A stretch of 64,000 bases of DNA from Ruoffia tabacinasalis (GCF_042652985.1 NZ_JBHSHQ010000011.1:53330-117329), one strand, 5' to 3'. Positions 17,479-25,923 are shown, numbered from the stretch's first letter. A program made the numbers and translations. Notes: generated from the letters alone by a model not told the origin.

Positions 17479-17535
17479 GAGGTGACCCCCGTAAAGTTAG
17501 AGTTAAAAATCTAACTTTACGGGGGTCGTTTTTGT
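17479..17535 (+). repeat. Palindromic element copy 1 / recQ terminator
   Basis: A perfect 17-bp stem (17484-17500 with 17511-17527) encloses the 10-nt loop AGTTAAAAAT and is followed by GTTTTTG. GAGGT lies just before it. The same sequence, inverted, recurs at 23013-23064 on the far side of the ars genes. Confidence 0.88.
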
Positions 17536-17754
17536 GTCACAAAAGTATTCATATAAATATCAAAATACGTTTAATCTCAAATCGAACTACTCTTTTAGAA
17601 ATTTACTCATCACCACTGCAACATTCAGAATTGATCGTTAAGTATTACTCCAGATTGCCAACTCTACTTATAATATTTGAACTCAATAAAGATTTCGTCA
17701 TTATAACGTATATTTTTGTTAGACGTTGTAATAGATAACCATGGGTTTGGAATC
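17536..17754. other. Intergenic stretch without a recognised gene
   Basis: The region between the recQ terminator and the acr3 gene is ~400 bp. Frames on the plus strand lack ribosome sites and look non-coding. The only plausible coding trace is the short frame at 17755-17871. Confidence 0.4.
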
Positions 17755-17871
17755 TTATTCCGCAACAAGGTCGCTTCTAAACGTTTCTACATACCCTCGT
17801 CCATACATCGCCCGATTCACTATGAAGTTGAATACAATCTCTGTGATTAGATAAAGTCTGGCATTATGCAT
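17755..17871 (-). other. Short 38-codon frame, possible gene remnant
   Basis: ATG 17871 to TAA 17755 encodes 38 residues ending RSDLVAE, with balanced, protein-like composition (FIVNRAMYGRGYVETF). A stop lies directly before the ATG and there is no good ribosome site, so this may be the tail of a degraded gene at the island edge. The family is not recognised. Confidence 0.25.
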
Positions 17872-17936
17872 TCAAATTTTAAGTTAATAAAACAGTTGAT
17901 GAAAGGTTCTATCACATAATTTTCTTCTCTTTTTAA

Positions 17937-19025
17937 TTAATATTCGTAGCCATCGAACCAATGTTTCGTTTTATTTGAAAATTTGACTAATAATAGCATA
18001 ACAGGAACCTCTACTAATACTCCTACAACGGTTGCTAAAGTTGCACCAGAATTTAATCCAAATAATGCTATTGAGACAGCTACAGCAAGTTCAAAAAAGT
18101 TACTTGTTCCAACCATAGCTGCGGGTGCTGCTATTGAAAAAGGCAATTTACAAGCTTTAGCACCACCATAACCAAGGAAAAATATTACTATATTTTGAAC
18201 AATTAACGGAATAGCAATTAATAAAATATGGAATGGATTACTTAGAATTCGTTCACCTTGGAATGAAAAGATAATAACTAAAGTTAGTAGTAAACCAATC
18301 CGTGTGGTCCCATCAAATTTATTCACAAAATCTTTTTCAAAATAATCATCACCTTTTTTCTTGACCACGTATTTTCGAACAATAATTCCTAGAGCCAAAG
18401 GGATTACAATGAATACAAAAATAGAGAGTAAAAGTGTATTGATAGGGACCGAAACGTTACCAATACCCAATAAAAGTGCCACAATTGGAGCATATAAAAA
18501 GAGAACAATGATATCATTTATAGATACTTGCAATAAGGTGTATGCTGGATCACCTTTGGTTAGTTCACTCCATACAAATACCATAGCTGTACAAGGTGCT
18601 GCCCCTAAAAGAATCGCACCAGCTATGTACTCATTGGCTAGTTCGGGACTTAAAAACGGTTTAAATACCACCAAAAAGAAAAAGGCAGAAATTGCATACA
18701 TGGTAAATGGTTTAATTAGCCAGTTTACTACTGTAGTTAAGATTAATCCTTTTGGCTTTCTTGTTGCATTTACAATACTGCTAAAGTCAATTTTTAACAT
18801 CATTGGAAAAATCATTAACCAAATTAAAATAGCTGTTGGAATTGATACGTTATAATACTCAAATTGACTTAAAAAATTAGGTATTGCAGGAACAAATTGC
18901 CCTAGCGCTACACCAATAATCATTGATAAAGCAACCCATAAACTTAAATAACGTTCCCAAAGCCCAATCCCATTTTCTTTATTCGATACATTTTCTTTTA
19001 AAGCTGTTTCTTTCATTATTTTCAT
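17937..19025 (-). CDS. acr3: ACR3-family arsenite efflux permease
   Basis: 362 residues with about ten membrane helices. The ACR3 signature is clear: LIWLMIFPMMLKIDF, the GAAPCTAMVFVWSELTKGDPAYTLLQVSINDI segment containing the conserved Cys, and the C-terminal GTSNFFELAVAVSI. It exports As(III) (and possibly Sb(III)) and can work with ArsA. It is the last gene of the arsA-arsR-arsD-arsD-acr3 run. Neither ATG 19025 nor ATG 19016 has a good ribosome site, so the start is uncertain by three codons. Confidence 0.93.
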   Translation of the reverse strand: MKIMKETALKENVSNKENGIGLWERYLSLWVALSMIIGVALGQFVPAIPNFLSQFEYYNVSIPTAILIWLMIFPMMLKIDFSSIVNATRKPKGLILTTVVNWLIKPFTMYAISAFFFLVVFKPFLSPELANEYIAGAILLGAAPCTAMVFVWSELTKGDPAYTLLQVSINDIIVLFLYAPIVALLLGIGNVSVPINTLLLSIFVFIVIPLALGIIVRKYVVKKKGDDYFEKDFVNKFDGTTRIGLLLTLVIIFSFQGERILSNPFHILLIAIPLIVQNIVIFFLGYGGAKACKLPFSIAAPAAMVGTSNFFELAVAVSIALFGLNSGATLATVVGVLVEVPVMLLLVKFSNKTKHWFDGYEY

Positions 19026-19091
19026 CCAATAATAATAGTATTTAATCTTTTAATGAGAAACAAAAGAAGATAAACTCTTACTTCTTTTCCC

Positions 19092-19454
19092 TTAACAACA
19101 TCCAGTGGAACCACAATCGCTCTCACCAGATTGGTCTGTTACCATAAAACGTACACCAGTATATTCAGCAATTTCATCAAGAGTTGGATAAGCTCCAGCT
19201 TTCTTCACTTTGCCATTCAATACTGTGATTGGCAAAGCAGCAGAATTCTCTTTCTGTAAAATAGTACTAACGGTTTCATTACTTACAAATTGCACAGGAT
19301 TGTCAGTCAAATTGTATTGATAAGCTTGATATCCATCAATAGTATTTAATGCATTGATGAGAGATGTAATTAGCATTTGATTTTCATCCACTGATGAGCC
19401 ACAACCTCCACTACTGCAGCACATAGCGGGTTCAAATATCTCTAATTTGTTCAT
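19092..19454 (-). CDS. arsD: ArsD arsenic metallochaperone, copy 2
   Basis: 120 residues: EIFEPAMCCSSGGCG at the N-terminus holds the metalloid-binding Cys pair plus a third Cys, with LPITVLNGKVKKAGAYPTLDE in the thioredoxin-like fold, and the C-terminus has further cysteines (DCGSTGCC). ArsD passes As(III) to ArsA and is a weak repressor. It is paralogous to the gene just upstream; the extra Cys tail distinguishes it. Confidence 0.93.
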   Translation of the reverse strand: MNKLEIFEPAMCCSSGGCGSSVDENQMLITSLINALNTIDGYQAYQYNLTDNPVQFVSNETVSTILQKENSAALPITVLNGKVKKAGAYPTLDEIAEYTGVRFMVTDQSGESDCGSTGCC

Positions 19455-19501
19455 ATTTTACCTCTTTTTCTAAAATAAATTTCGCACCTCAAACATTTTT
19501 C

Positions 19502-19831
19502 TTATTGAATCGCTTCTTTAACCAGTTGAATACCTAAATATTCACTAATTTCTTCATTCATTGGATAAGCACCGGTTTTAACAATTTCTCCATCTAATAC
19601 AGTAATTGGAAGAGAGTCTTGTCCTTCATTTTGCATAGTGTCTATGACGTTTTGATTTCGTACAAACGAATTAGGATTGGAAGCAAGATTGTAACGGATC
19701 ATCATCACATCGTCTTCTTCTTTCACTTGTTTCATCACACCCGTAATACGTAATAAATCCTCGTCTACAGAAGGACCACAAACTCCGGTACTACAGCATA
19801 GGGCAGGTTCATAAATGGCTAACTTTTTCAT
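19502..19831 (-). CDS. arsD: ArsD arsenic metallochaperone, copy 1
   Basis: 109 residues with YEPALCCSTGVCGPSVDEDL and LPITVLDGEIVKTGAYPMNEE, the ArsD fold and binding cysteines, but without the C-terminal Cys cluster of the second copy. ATG 19831 follows AAGGA at good spacing; an upstream ATG at 19849 lies within that site. The start overlaps the end of arsR by 23 bases, implying translational coupling. Confidence 0.93.
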   Translation of the reverse strand: MKKLAIYEPALCCSTGVCGPSVDEDLLRITGVMKQVKEEDDVMMIRYNLASNPNSFVRNQNVIDTMQNEGQDSLPITVLDGEIVKTGAYPMNEEISEYLGIQLVKEAIQ

Positions 19832-20150
19832 ATTGATCTTCCTTTTCATTTATTGTTGTATGACAAATACATCTTTCAGAACTTGAGAAAACACTTTGAA
19901 GGATTTCTGTTATCTCGGTAGCTAATTCTCGATTCAGCGAATAATGATGCCAAATTCCTATTTTTTCTGTAACAATTAAATCCGCATCTCTTAATACTTT
20001 TATATGATGGGAGAGAGTTGGTTGAGTAAAATCAAAGTGTTCAAGCAAATCACAGGCACATAAAGTATCGCAGGATAGTAAATCGAGTATCTTTACTCGA
20101 TTTGGATCAGATAAAGCTTTCATTTTTTCAGCAAATAATTCATAATTCAT
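19809..20150 (-). CDS. arsR: ArsR-family arsenical-responsive repressor
   Basis: 113 residues of winged helix-turn-helix (ALSDPNRVKILDLL; QPTLSHHIKVLRDADLI). The metalloid site DTLCACDLL has Cys31 and Cys33, with Cys27 nearby; a second CIC sits near the C-terminus (~94-96). It likely represses the operon by binding the repeated palindromic sites at 22001-22129 and releases on As(III). It lies between arsA and arsD, 18 bp from arsA. Confidence 0.93.
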   Translation of the reverse strand: MNYELFAEKMKALSDPNRVKILDLLSCDTLCACDLLEHFDFTQPTLSHHIKVLRDADLIVTEKIGIWHHYSLNRELATEITEILQSVFSSSERCICHTTINEKEDQYEKVSHL

Positions 20151-20168
20151 TTTTATTCTCCTTTGAGA

Positions 20169-21908
20169 TTAAACAATTGTAGCAAGAACATCCTCTTTTA
20201 ACTCAATAGGACTCCAGTCGATGACCGCAAAATGCCCTTTTGATAATCCATCGACACGTTGGATCCATTCTTCTTCCGATTTTGCGCGAGCTAACAATGT
20301 TTTATTCGTAGTCCCTGTTGATAATAAACTGTTATTAACCACCCACCAAGTATGTGCAATACCTGCACGGTCTAAATCTTCTTGTAAACGAATCGATTCA
20401 TAGACAGGTGTATTTTCAGGTAATGTCACCATGACCACTTCTGTTTGGTTGTGATCTTGTAAAATAGGCAGGAGTAGGGTAATTGATTCTGGTACTTCTC
20501 CAGAAGTTCGCTCCACCTCTTGGGCGTAACTTTGAGAAGATTCTAAAAGTAAAAGTGTGTGTCCCGTAGGCGCAGTATCAATAACCACCACATCTGCTTC
20601 CGTCATCGAAACAATTTCAGCGAATTTTCTGAATACTGCAATTTCTTCTGTACAAGGTGAGTTTAGATCTTCTTCTACATAAGCTAAGTCCTCTTCCGAC
20701 ATTGATTCACGCGCTTTAGCTAAAACTTCATTTTGGTAAAGCTCTAACTCTTTTTTCTCATCAATATGGCTAACCCCAAGAGTATCTGATTCATGCACAA
20801 TATAATTTAAGTGAGCTGCAGGATCGGTCGTTGTTAAATGAACTTTTTTACCTTTTTCTACAAGGCCTTTCGCAATGCTGGCTGCGATGGTTGTTTTCCC
20901 AACGCCACCTTTACCCATTGTAAAGACGACTCGTTTGTTTGTGTTGTGTAAATCATCGATAACAGTTTGTAAGCGTGGGTATTCCTGATCCTGCACTTCT
21001 TCATGACTGATTTCAGGTTGTTCTTCACTAAGTAATAAACCGATACTTTCGATACTTGCAAGATTGTAAGGTCTTAATGGAATTTCAAAAAGAGGTAAGT
21101 TTTTAAGATTTTCAGGCATTTGGTTTAATGCATCTTGTTGAATTTCATAGTATGTTTGAGAAATCGTATCTGTCGGATTTTCTAAAAGGCCATTCACAAT
21201 AAGTTTCTGGTTTTCAACCCCTAATGCTCGTAATTCTTCGGACGCACGATTGGCTTCGACTAATGGTCCTTCTTGCGGGCGAGTTACGAGTAGTAAAGTT
21301 GTCATTTCAGAATTAGCAAGTGTTTCTACTGCCAAACTATAACTTTCTCTCTCTTCATCTAAACCAGATAATTGACCCATACAGCTTGTGCCAGTTGTAT
21401 TTTCATCAAAGAAGTTTGTCCAAGCAGAAGGTAATTGTAAGAGTCTTAATGTATGGCCGGTAGGCGCTGTATCAAAAATGATATAGTCGTATTGGTCAGA
21501 TATATCAGGGCTTGTTAAGAATTTTGCGAACTGATCAAAAGAAGCAATTTCTGTCGTACATGAACCACTTAATTGTTCTTCCATATTTTGTACCGCAGAG
21601 TCTGGCAGAATTCCGCGATAAGGACCCACAATAGATTCTTTATATTCTTCTGCAGCACTGACTGGATCAAAGTTAGCGACGGTTAAGCCAGGAATTTCTT
21701 CAATTTCTGTTCCGTTATCATCTAATTCTCTTTCAAAAACATCTTGTAAATTACTGGCAGGGTCTGTACTCACTAATACAACTTTGAAACCTTCATTCGC
21801 TAATTGAATAGCTGTTGCGCTAGCGGCTGTTGTTTTCCCAACGCCACCTTTACCTGTATAGAATAAATACTTTGTATTAATATGCTCTTTTGGATTAAAA
21901 ATTTCCAT
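20169..21908 (-). CDS. arsA: ArsA arsenite-stimulated ATPase (two-domain)
   Basis: 579 residues with tandem ATPase halves, each with a GKGGVGKTT P-loop (the first at ~19-27) and a DTAPTGHTL signature. The metalloid-binding cysteines are visible: Cys117 in SGSCTTE, a Cys in GTSCMGQ, and a Cys in NSPCTEE. It energises arsenite export through Acr3. ATG 21908 has AAAGGAG 11 bases upstream; longer in-frame starts overlap that site. It is the first gene of the leftward operon. Confidence 0.95.
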   Translation of the reverse strand: MEIFNPKEHINTKYLFYTGKGGVGKTTAASATAIQLANEGFKVVLVSTDPASNLQDVFERELDDNGTEIEEIPGLTVANFDPVSAAEEYKESIVGPYRGILPDSAVQNMEEQLSGSCTTEIASFDQFAKFLTSPDISDQYDYIIFDTAPTGHTLRLLQLPSAWTNFFDENTTGTSCMGQLSGLDEERESYSLAVETLANSEMTTLLLVTRPQEGPLVEANRASEELRALGVENQKLIVNGLLENPTDTISQTYYEIQQDALNQMPENLKNLPLFEIPLRPYNLASIESIGLLLSEEQPEISHEEVQDQEYPRLQTVIDDLHNTNKRVVFTMGKGGVGKTTIAASIAKGLVEKGKKVHLTTTDPAAHLNYIVHESDTLGVSHIDEKKELELYQNEVLAKARESMSEEDLAYVEEDLNSPCTEEIAVFRKFAEIVSMTEADVVVIDTAPTGHTLLLLESSQSYAQEVERTSGEVPESITLLLPILQDHNQTEVVMVTLPENTPVYESIRLQEDLDRAGIAHTWWVVNNSLLSTGTTNKTLLARAKSEEEWIQRVDGLSKGHFAVIDWSPIELKEDVLATIV

Positions 21909-22000
21909 TCTGTTTTCCACTCCTTTGTTAAACGATTTGGACGAAATGATTGATTTAGTTTCTACAATCAACTAAGGGCTTATATTGATGATTGTATATG

Positions 22001-22129
22001 TATCGAATATATAGGTACCTATCTATGTATTCGATACAAATCAACCTATATGATGCAAGAAAACTTGCAATAATTCTCTAAATTTCATATACTTTATTCA
22101 CATAGATACCTGTCAATGTATTAAATATA
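22001..22129. promoter_or_regulatory. Candidate ArsR operator region with a 28-bp direct repeat
   Basis: TATCGAATA (22001-22009) and TATTCGATA (22028-22036) are perfect inverted arms; ATAGGTACCTAT (22011-22022) is a second palindrome between them. A 28-bp segment at 22011-22038 recurs at 22102-22129 with about three quarters identity (ATAG.TACCT.TC.ATGTATT). The sites lie in the divergent gap between arsA and the rhodanese gene and could control both. Assignment to ArsR is inference. Confidence 0.55.
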
Positions 22130-22294
22130 GATGGGTCTCTATGCTTTGTCAAGTAATCTTATCATTTTTATTTACTTCATTTTGTTGAAGGGTCATTAGG
22201 GATACTTATTGAGAGTGACACCTATTTATCCCCCTTTCATTCAACTTTAAGTAAATAATAAATGAATACAAAACTATCATGAGGAGCATTACAA

Positions 22295-22873
22295 ATGAAG
22301 AAAATATTTTACGAGGACATTAATAACCAACAACTGGTTGATGTTCGAACTCAACATGGGTACCAAGAGGGACATATTAAAAACTCTCTCAATCTTAACC
22401 CAAGTAACTTTAAAACTTATGCAACTTATTATCTCGATGTAAATCAATCCATTATTTTTATCATTGGTTCTGAGGACGAAGCTCAACTAGCAGAACTCAC
22501 TGGGGTGACTGATGAATTAGGTTTTAATCAAAAGAATGGTTATCTTTTGATAGATGAAGTACCCAAAGATGGCTTACAGACAACGGAAACTATCCCTGCT
22601 GAAGATTTCCTGAATAAATCAGATGATTTTATATTACTTGACGTCAGACATCCAGACGAAATTACACGGCCAGCACCTGAAAAAAAATTGGTCAATATTC
22701 CATTTGAGGATTTAGTCAATGATTATCAATCACTGGATACGAGCAAACAAATTTTTACGCTTTGTGGATCTGGTAACCGAAGTACTGCAGCGGCTTCTTT
22801 CCTTGAATCAAAAGGATTAAATCCTAAAGTTATTGAAGGCGGAATGAAAGCCATTCAAGAAATTGGTAAATAA
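22295..22873 (+). CDS. Rhodanese-domain protein, tandem domains
   Basis: 192 residues. The C-terminal half (~105-190) is a rhodanese domain with DVRHPDEI and the active-site loop TLCGSGNRST. The N-terminal half begins VDVRTQHGYQEGHI but lacks a catalytic Cys and is a degenerate rhodanese. It may move sulfane sulfur or reduce/bind thiol-reactive oxyanions; the location, divergent from arsA with shared operators, suggests an arsenic-stress role (inference). A frameshifted paralogue lies at 29484-30079. GAGGAGC precedes the start. Confidence 0.85.
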   Translation: MKKIFYEDINNQQLVDVRTQHGYQEGHIKNSLNLNPSNFKTYATYYLDVNQSIIFIIGSEDEAQLAELTGVTDELGFNQKNGYLLIDEVPKDGLQTTETIPAEDFLNKSDDFILLDVRHPDEITRPAPEKKLVNIPFEDLVNDYQSLDTSKQIFTLCGSGNRSTAAASFLESKGLNPKVIEGGMKAIQEIGK

Positions 22874-22900
22874 TAAATTATAAAAAGTTTTCAAAAAAAT

Positions 22901-22938
22901 GGCTTTGCAGATCCTTACAGGTATTGCAAAGCCTTTTT
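22901..22938 (+). terminator. Terminator of the rhodanese gene
   Basis: GGCTTTGCA (22901-22909) pairs with TGCAAAGCC (22925-22933) and is followed by TTTTT. Confidence 0.85.
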
Positions 22939-23012
22939 CTTAGTTTATTGTCGATAAAGATTGCTGTAACAAGCATTTAGAAGGCATTTTAAATCAAGAG
23001 CAAGGTAATTGT

Positions 23013-23064
23013 GAGGTGACCCCCGAAAGTTAGATTTTTAACTCTAACTTTTGGGGGTCACCTC
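23013..23064. repeat. Palindromic element copy 2 (inverted relative to copy 1)
   Basis: A 22-bp stem (23013-23034 with 23043-23064, one G/T wobble) closes the loop TTTTTAAC. Its reverse complement matches copy 1 at 17479-17527, including the asymmetric loop AGTTAAAAAT, so the two copies face each other across the ars block. It also sits between convergent genes and may terminate both. Confidence 0.88.
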
Positions 23065-23077
23065 AAAGCTTCTTTTT

Positions 23078-23830
23078 TTAACTATTCGGAATTACCACAA
23101 AAACTTCAGCTGGGAAACCAGGTGAGTCTTTAATATGCGGAACAGCTACAAAGATAATGCTACCGACGGCAGGGACTTGATCAAGATTAGCTAGTAATTC
23201 TACTTGGTATTTATCTTCGGCCAACCAATAGTATTGTGCATCTAAGAAGCCTTGTTCAGCTGCGTCTACACCACTATCCGTGTTTAATGTCTCATGTCCG
23301 ATGGCAGTGACTTTACGTGTGCGACTTAAGAATTCTAAAGCCGGAATTGACCATCCTGGTGTATGCTCAACACCTTCATTGTCTTTATTTAAGAATGCAT
23401 CTGGGTCATCAAAGCGTTTGTACCAACCACTTGAGAAGGCCACGAAGCTCCCTTCAGGAATTTGACCGTATTTTTCTTCAAAGTCTTTAATATCGTCAAC
23501 GGTCACCGCATAGCCCGGATTGTCTTTTACTTTGTCTTCTAGGTGAATGACGTAAAGTGGTAAGATGCGTTCATTTTGTGGGATGTCTTGTAGCGTTCTT
23601 TTTCCTTCAGCAAAATGGCTCGGTGCGTCAATATGAGTCCCGTGAGAAGAACCGATAGTATATTCAAGTGAGTGCACACGGTCTTCTTCCATTTTTGAAA
23701 TTTGTTTCTCTTGAAGTGGATTAAATGTATGATAAATTGGAATTTGATCATTCACTTCATGTGTTAAGTTTACCCATTTGTAACCTTTCAAATCTTGTAG
23801 TAATTGATGTAGTGCATGCATTTGTATCAC
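23078..23830 (-). CDS. Cyclase-family (kynurenine formamidase-like) metal hydrolase
   Basis: 250 residues with the family signature GSSHGTHIDAPSHF (metal-binding His-x-x-x-Asp-x-x-x-His), a later GHETLNTDSG segment and a C-terminal VAVPHIKDSPGFPAEVFVV. This metal-dependent family (PF04199) includes arylformamidases and related amide/lactone hydrolases; no tryptophan-degradation genes are nearby, so substrate is unknown. It ends against the palindromic element. Confidence 0.87.
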   Translation of the reverse strand: MIQMHALHQLLQDLKGYKWVNLTHEVNDQIPIYHTFNPLQEKQISKMEEDRVHSLEYTIGSSHGTHIDAPSHFAEGKRTLQDIPQNERILPLYVIHLEDKVKDNPGYAVTVDDIKDFEEKYGQIPEGSFVAFSSGWYKRFDDPDAFLNKDNEGVEHTPGWSIPALEFLSRTRKVTAIGHETLNTDSGVDAAEQGFLDAQYYWLAEDKYQVELLANLDQVPAVGSIIFVAVPHIKDSPGFPAEVFVVIPNS

Positions 23831-23927
23831 TCCTATATTGTTATTTACTTAATTTTACTTATTAACTTAGGTAAAAGCAACGCAAACCACTATTGTAGAG
23901 CATTTTTAAGAAAGAGGGAACTTTACT

Positions 23928-24239
23928 ATGTCCTATTTAAAAGTTGAAATTTTTATACCAGCAGAAAATTCTGAAGAATTAATCACCGCACTAAACCAAG
24001 CAGGGCTTTTGAAAGACGGCAACTATGATTATTGTTATGCGGCCACTCCAGTAAAAGGCCACTTTAGACCACTGGACGGGGCGAACCCCTTTATAGGCGA
24101 GGTTGGCGAGATTGCAGAAGTGGATGAATTGAAAGTTGAGTTTAGGATTAAGGCTGTGGATAGAAAAATTGCTGAGATGGTTATTCTAGAAAAACATCCT
24201 TATGAAACGCCGGTGGTTAACTTTATTGGGTTGGTTTAA
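23928..24239 (+). CDS. Stand-alone YqfO/NIF3-type domain protein
   Basis: 103 residues resembling the inserted, CutA-like domain of YqfO/NIF3 proteins (COG3323): LKVEIFIPAENSEELITAL, GHFRPLDGANPFIG and HPYETPVVNF. It lacks the NIF3 catalytic halves. Function is unknown; a PII/CutA-like sensor role has been suggested for this fold. It starts at ATG 23928 after GAGGG. Confidence 0.85.
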   Translation: MSYLKVEIFIPAENSEELITALNQAGLLKDGNYDYCYAATPVKGHFRPLDGANPFIGEVGEIAEVDELKVEFRIKAVDRKIAEMVILEKHPYETPVVNFIGLV

Positions 24240-24268
24240 AGGGAGTTAGGGGTTAAAATTTGTTATTC

Positions 24269-24428
24269 ATGTCCCTGAGAAAATCTCAAGGACACGAAAT
24301 GCCAAAATATGTCCCTGAAAAAATCTCAAGGACACGAAATGCCAAAATATGTCCCTCAAAAAATCTCAAGGACACGAAACGCCAAAACATGTCCCTGAAA
24401 AGTTCTCAAGGACACGAAAAGCTCAACA
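24269..24428. repeat. Four 40-bp tandem repeats, each with a hairpin
   Basis: Units start at 24269, 24309, 24349 and 24389, exactly 40 bp apart. Each contains TGTCCCTGA and CTCAAGGACA arms. On the minus strand the C/A mismatch becomes U-G, so each unit folds into a 9-10 bp hairpin with a 5-6 nt loop. The array lies in the 3' region of the leftward ytoQ-like gene, just past its terminator-like stem. Confidence 0.92.
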
Positions 24429-24459
24429 ATGTGGAAAAATCACCACAATTGCTGAGCTT
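24417..24459. terminator. Terminator between the YqfO-like gene and the ytoQ-like gene
   Basis: AAAAGCTCAACAATGTGG pairs with CCACAATTGCTGAGCTTTT with one mismatch. A- and T-runs at the ends allow function in both directions. Confidence 0.8.
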
Positions 24460-24470
24460 TTGCTGATTCA

Positions 24471-24911
24471 CTATTTAAATACGTAATCTAACACTTCCAC
24501 CGCTTGGTCCAATGTCTCAACAGTCACATTTGCTTTATTTGATAGCTCTTTAAGTGAGTGAATTAACTCAGTTGGACGTACAATAATCAGTGGCTTGTTT
24601 TGGTTGATCGCAGTTGTTGCGTCCATCGCTGTATTCCATTGGCGGTATTGGTCGCCAAACAGTGCTATAACAAGATCCGCCTTATTCATCAGTATTTGAG
24701 TGCGGAAATTATTAATATCAGAAGCAGCATTATCACGGTAATAGTTATTAGGTTGCTCACCTAGGATTTTTTCACCAATACCATCTGAAGCGTCGTGATC
24801 TGTTTGTGGTGCTACGAATTCGATATCTAACCCTTTCGCTGCTACTTTCTCTTTTAATTCCTCACGCCAATTATCATGAATTTGACCTGCTAAATATACA
24901 GTTAATTTCAT
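24471..24911 (-). CDS. YtoQ-family protein (nucleoside deoxyribosyltransferase-like)
   Basis: 146 residues: LTVYLAGQIHDNWREEL, FVAPQTDHDASDGIGEKILG, NNYYRDNAASDIN and LVIALFGDQYRQWN, matching the YtoQ family, whose fold is related to nucleoside 2-deoxyribosyltransferases. The biochemical role is not established. GGAGGT eight bases upstream selects ATG 24911 over an in-frame start 15 bases earlier. Confidence 0.87.
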   Translation of the reverse strand: MKLTVYLAGQIHDNWREELKEKVAAKGLDIEFVAPQTDHDASDGIGEKILGEQPNNYYRDNAASDINNFRTQILMNKADLVIALFGDQYRQWNTAMDATTAINQNKPLIIVRPTELIHSLKELSNKANVTVETLDQAVEVLDYVFK

Positions 24912-25062
24912 ATTTATAACCTCCATTTAATTCTATCATATCGAAATAAGGGGAGGGTTGCTAATAATATACTCAGTTAAGTGTACAAAATGGGAAACGA
25001 TTGCATTCGCTATGGAATAGTGATTTAGTACAGAAAAAAAGCAATTATTTTCATAAAAATGA

Positions 25063-25092
25063 TTGACAACAAAAGGTTGGGACTGCTATGAT
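25063..25092 (+). promoter_or_regulatory. Promoter of the IclR-family gene
   Basis: TTGACA (25063-25068) and TATGAT (25087-25092), 18 bp apart, about 40 bp before TTG 25131. Confidence 0.55.
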
Positions 25093-25130
25093 AAAGATAT
25101 TGAGTTTCTAAATAAGAAAGAGGGATTAGG

Positions 25131-25913
25131 TTGTCTGAAGTTGGTAAAAAACCATATGGTACTGTTTTAATAAAAGCTGATCAAATACTTGGGGTGCTGT
25201 CACAATCAGGCGAACCCTTAACAATGAATGATATATCGAAGCATGCGGATATTACGTTATCAACGACATCCAAAATATTAGACACACTAATATTACTTGG
25301 TTATGTGCGCCGTGATGAAACGACGAAACGCTATGCTTTAGGAGCAACGCTACTTCAGTTAGCGAACGCTGCCTTTATGCATTTTGACATTGTTAGAGAA
25401 TCGCATCCAGCTTTAAAGCATTTATATGAGCAATTTGGCGAAACGGTTCACTTAGGACTTTTTCGTGACAATCAAATCTTGTATATTAATAAAATTACGA
25501 ATCCAAGTAGCAAACACCAAACGCTCTCAAGGATTGGTAATACACAACCTTTATACTGTTCAGCTATGGGGAAGGCGACTTTGGCTACATTCGATAAGAC
25601 AGTTCAAAATCAATATTTTGATTCTGCTATCTTAACGCCACGAACACCTTATACATTAACTGATCCAGCTGATTTAATGGGGCAAGTGGAAGAGTCTGAA
25701 AAAAAAGGCTATGCTATTGATGATCGTGAATCAGAGGAAGATGTCTTTTGTGTAGGTGCAGCGATTGTGAATCCGATTGACCGCAATCATTATGCGTTCA
25801 GTATTAGTATTCCTTATTATCGTCTGACTGATCAGTTGAAGGAAGATATGATTGCTGCTGTGACGAAGACTAAAACAATTATTGAGTTCCAATTAGAATC
25901 TTACACCGATTAA
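25131..25913 (+). CDS. IclR-family transcriptional regulator
   Basis: 260 residues: an N-terminal winged helix (~10-75; ISKHADITLSTTSKILDTLILLGYVRRD) and a C-terminal effector domain (~85-255) with the family segment YAIDDRESEEDVFCVGAAIVN. IclR proteins sense small carbon metabolites. No metabolic operon adjoins it, so the target is unknown. The start is TTG 25131 after AAAGAGGG. Confidence 0.9.
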   Translation: MSEVGKKPYGTVLIKADQILGVLSQSGEPLTMNDISKHADITLSTTSKILDTLILLGYVRRDETTKRYALGATLLQLANAAFMHFDIVRESHPALKHLYEQFGETVHLGLFRDNQILYINKITNPSSKHQTLSRIGNTQPLYCSAMGKATLATFDKTVQNQYFDSAILTPRTPYTLTDPADLMGQVEESEKKGYAIDDRESEEDVFCVGAAIVNPIDRNHYAFSISIPYYRLTDQLKEDMIAAVTKTKTIIEFQLESYTD

Positions 25914-25923
25914 ATAAAGATAG

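Noticed and set aside
17532..17738. Plus-strand protein downstream of recQ
   Set aside because: It starts inside the terminator, has no ribosome site and an unlikely amino acid composition.
24269..24428. CRISPR array
   Set aside because: The 40-bp units are contiguous and the whole unit repeats, so there are no variable spacers; no cas genes are present.
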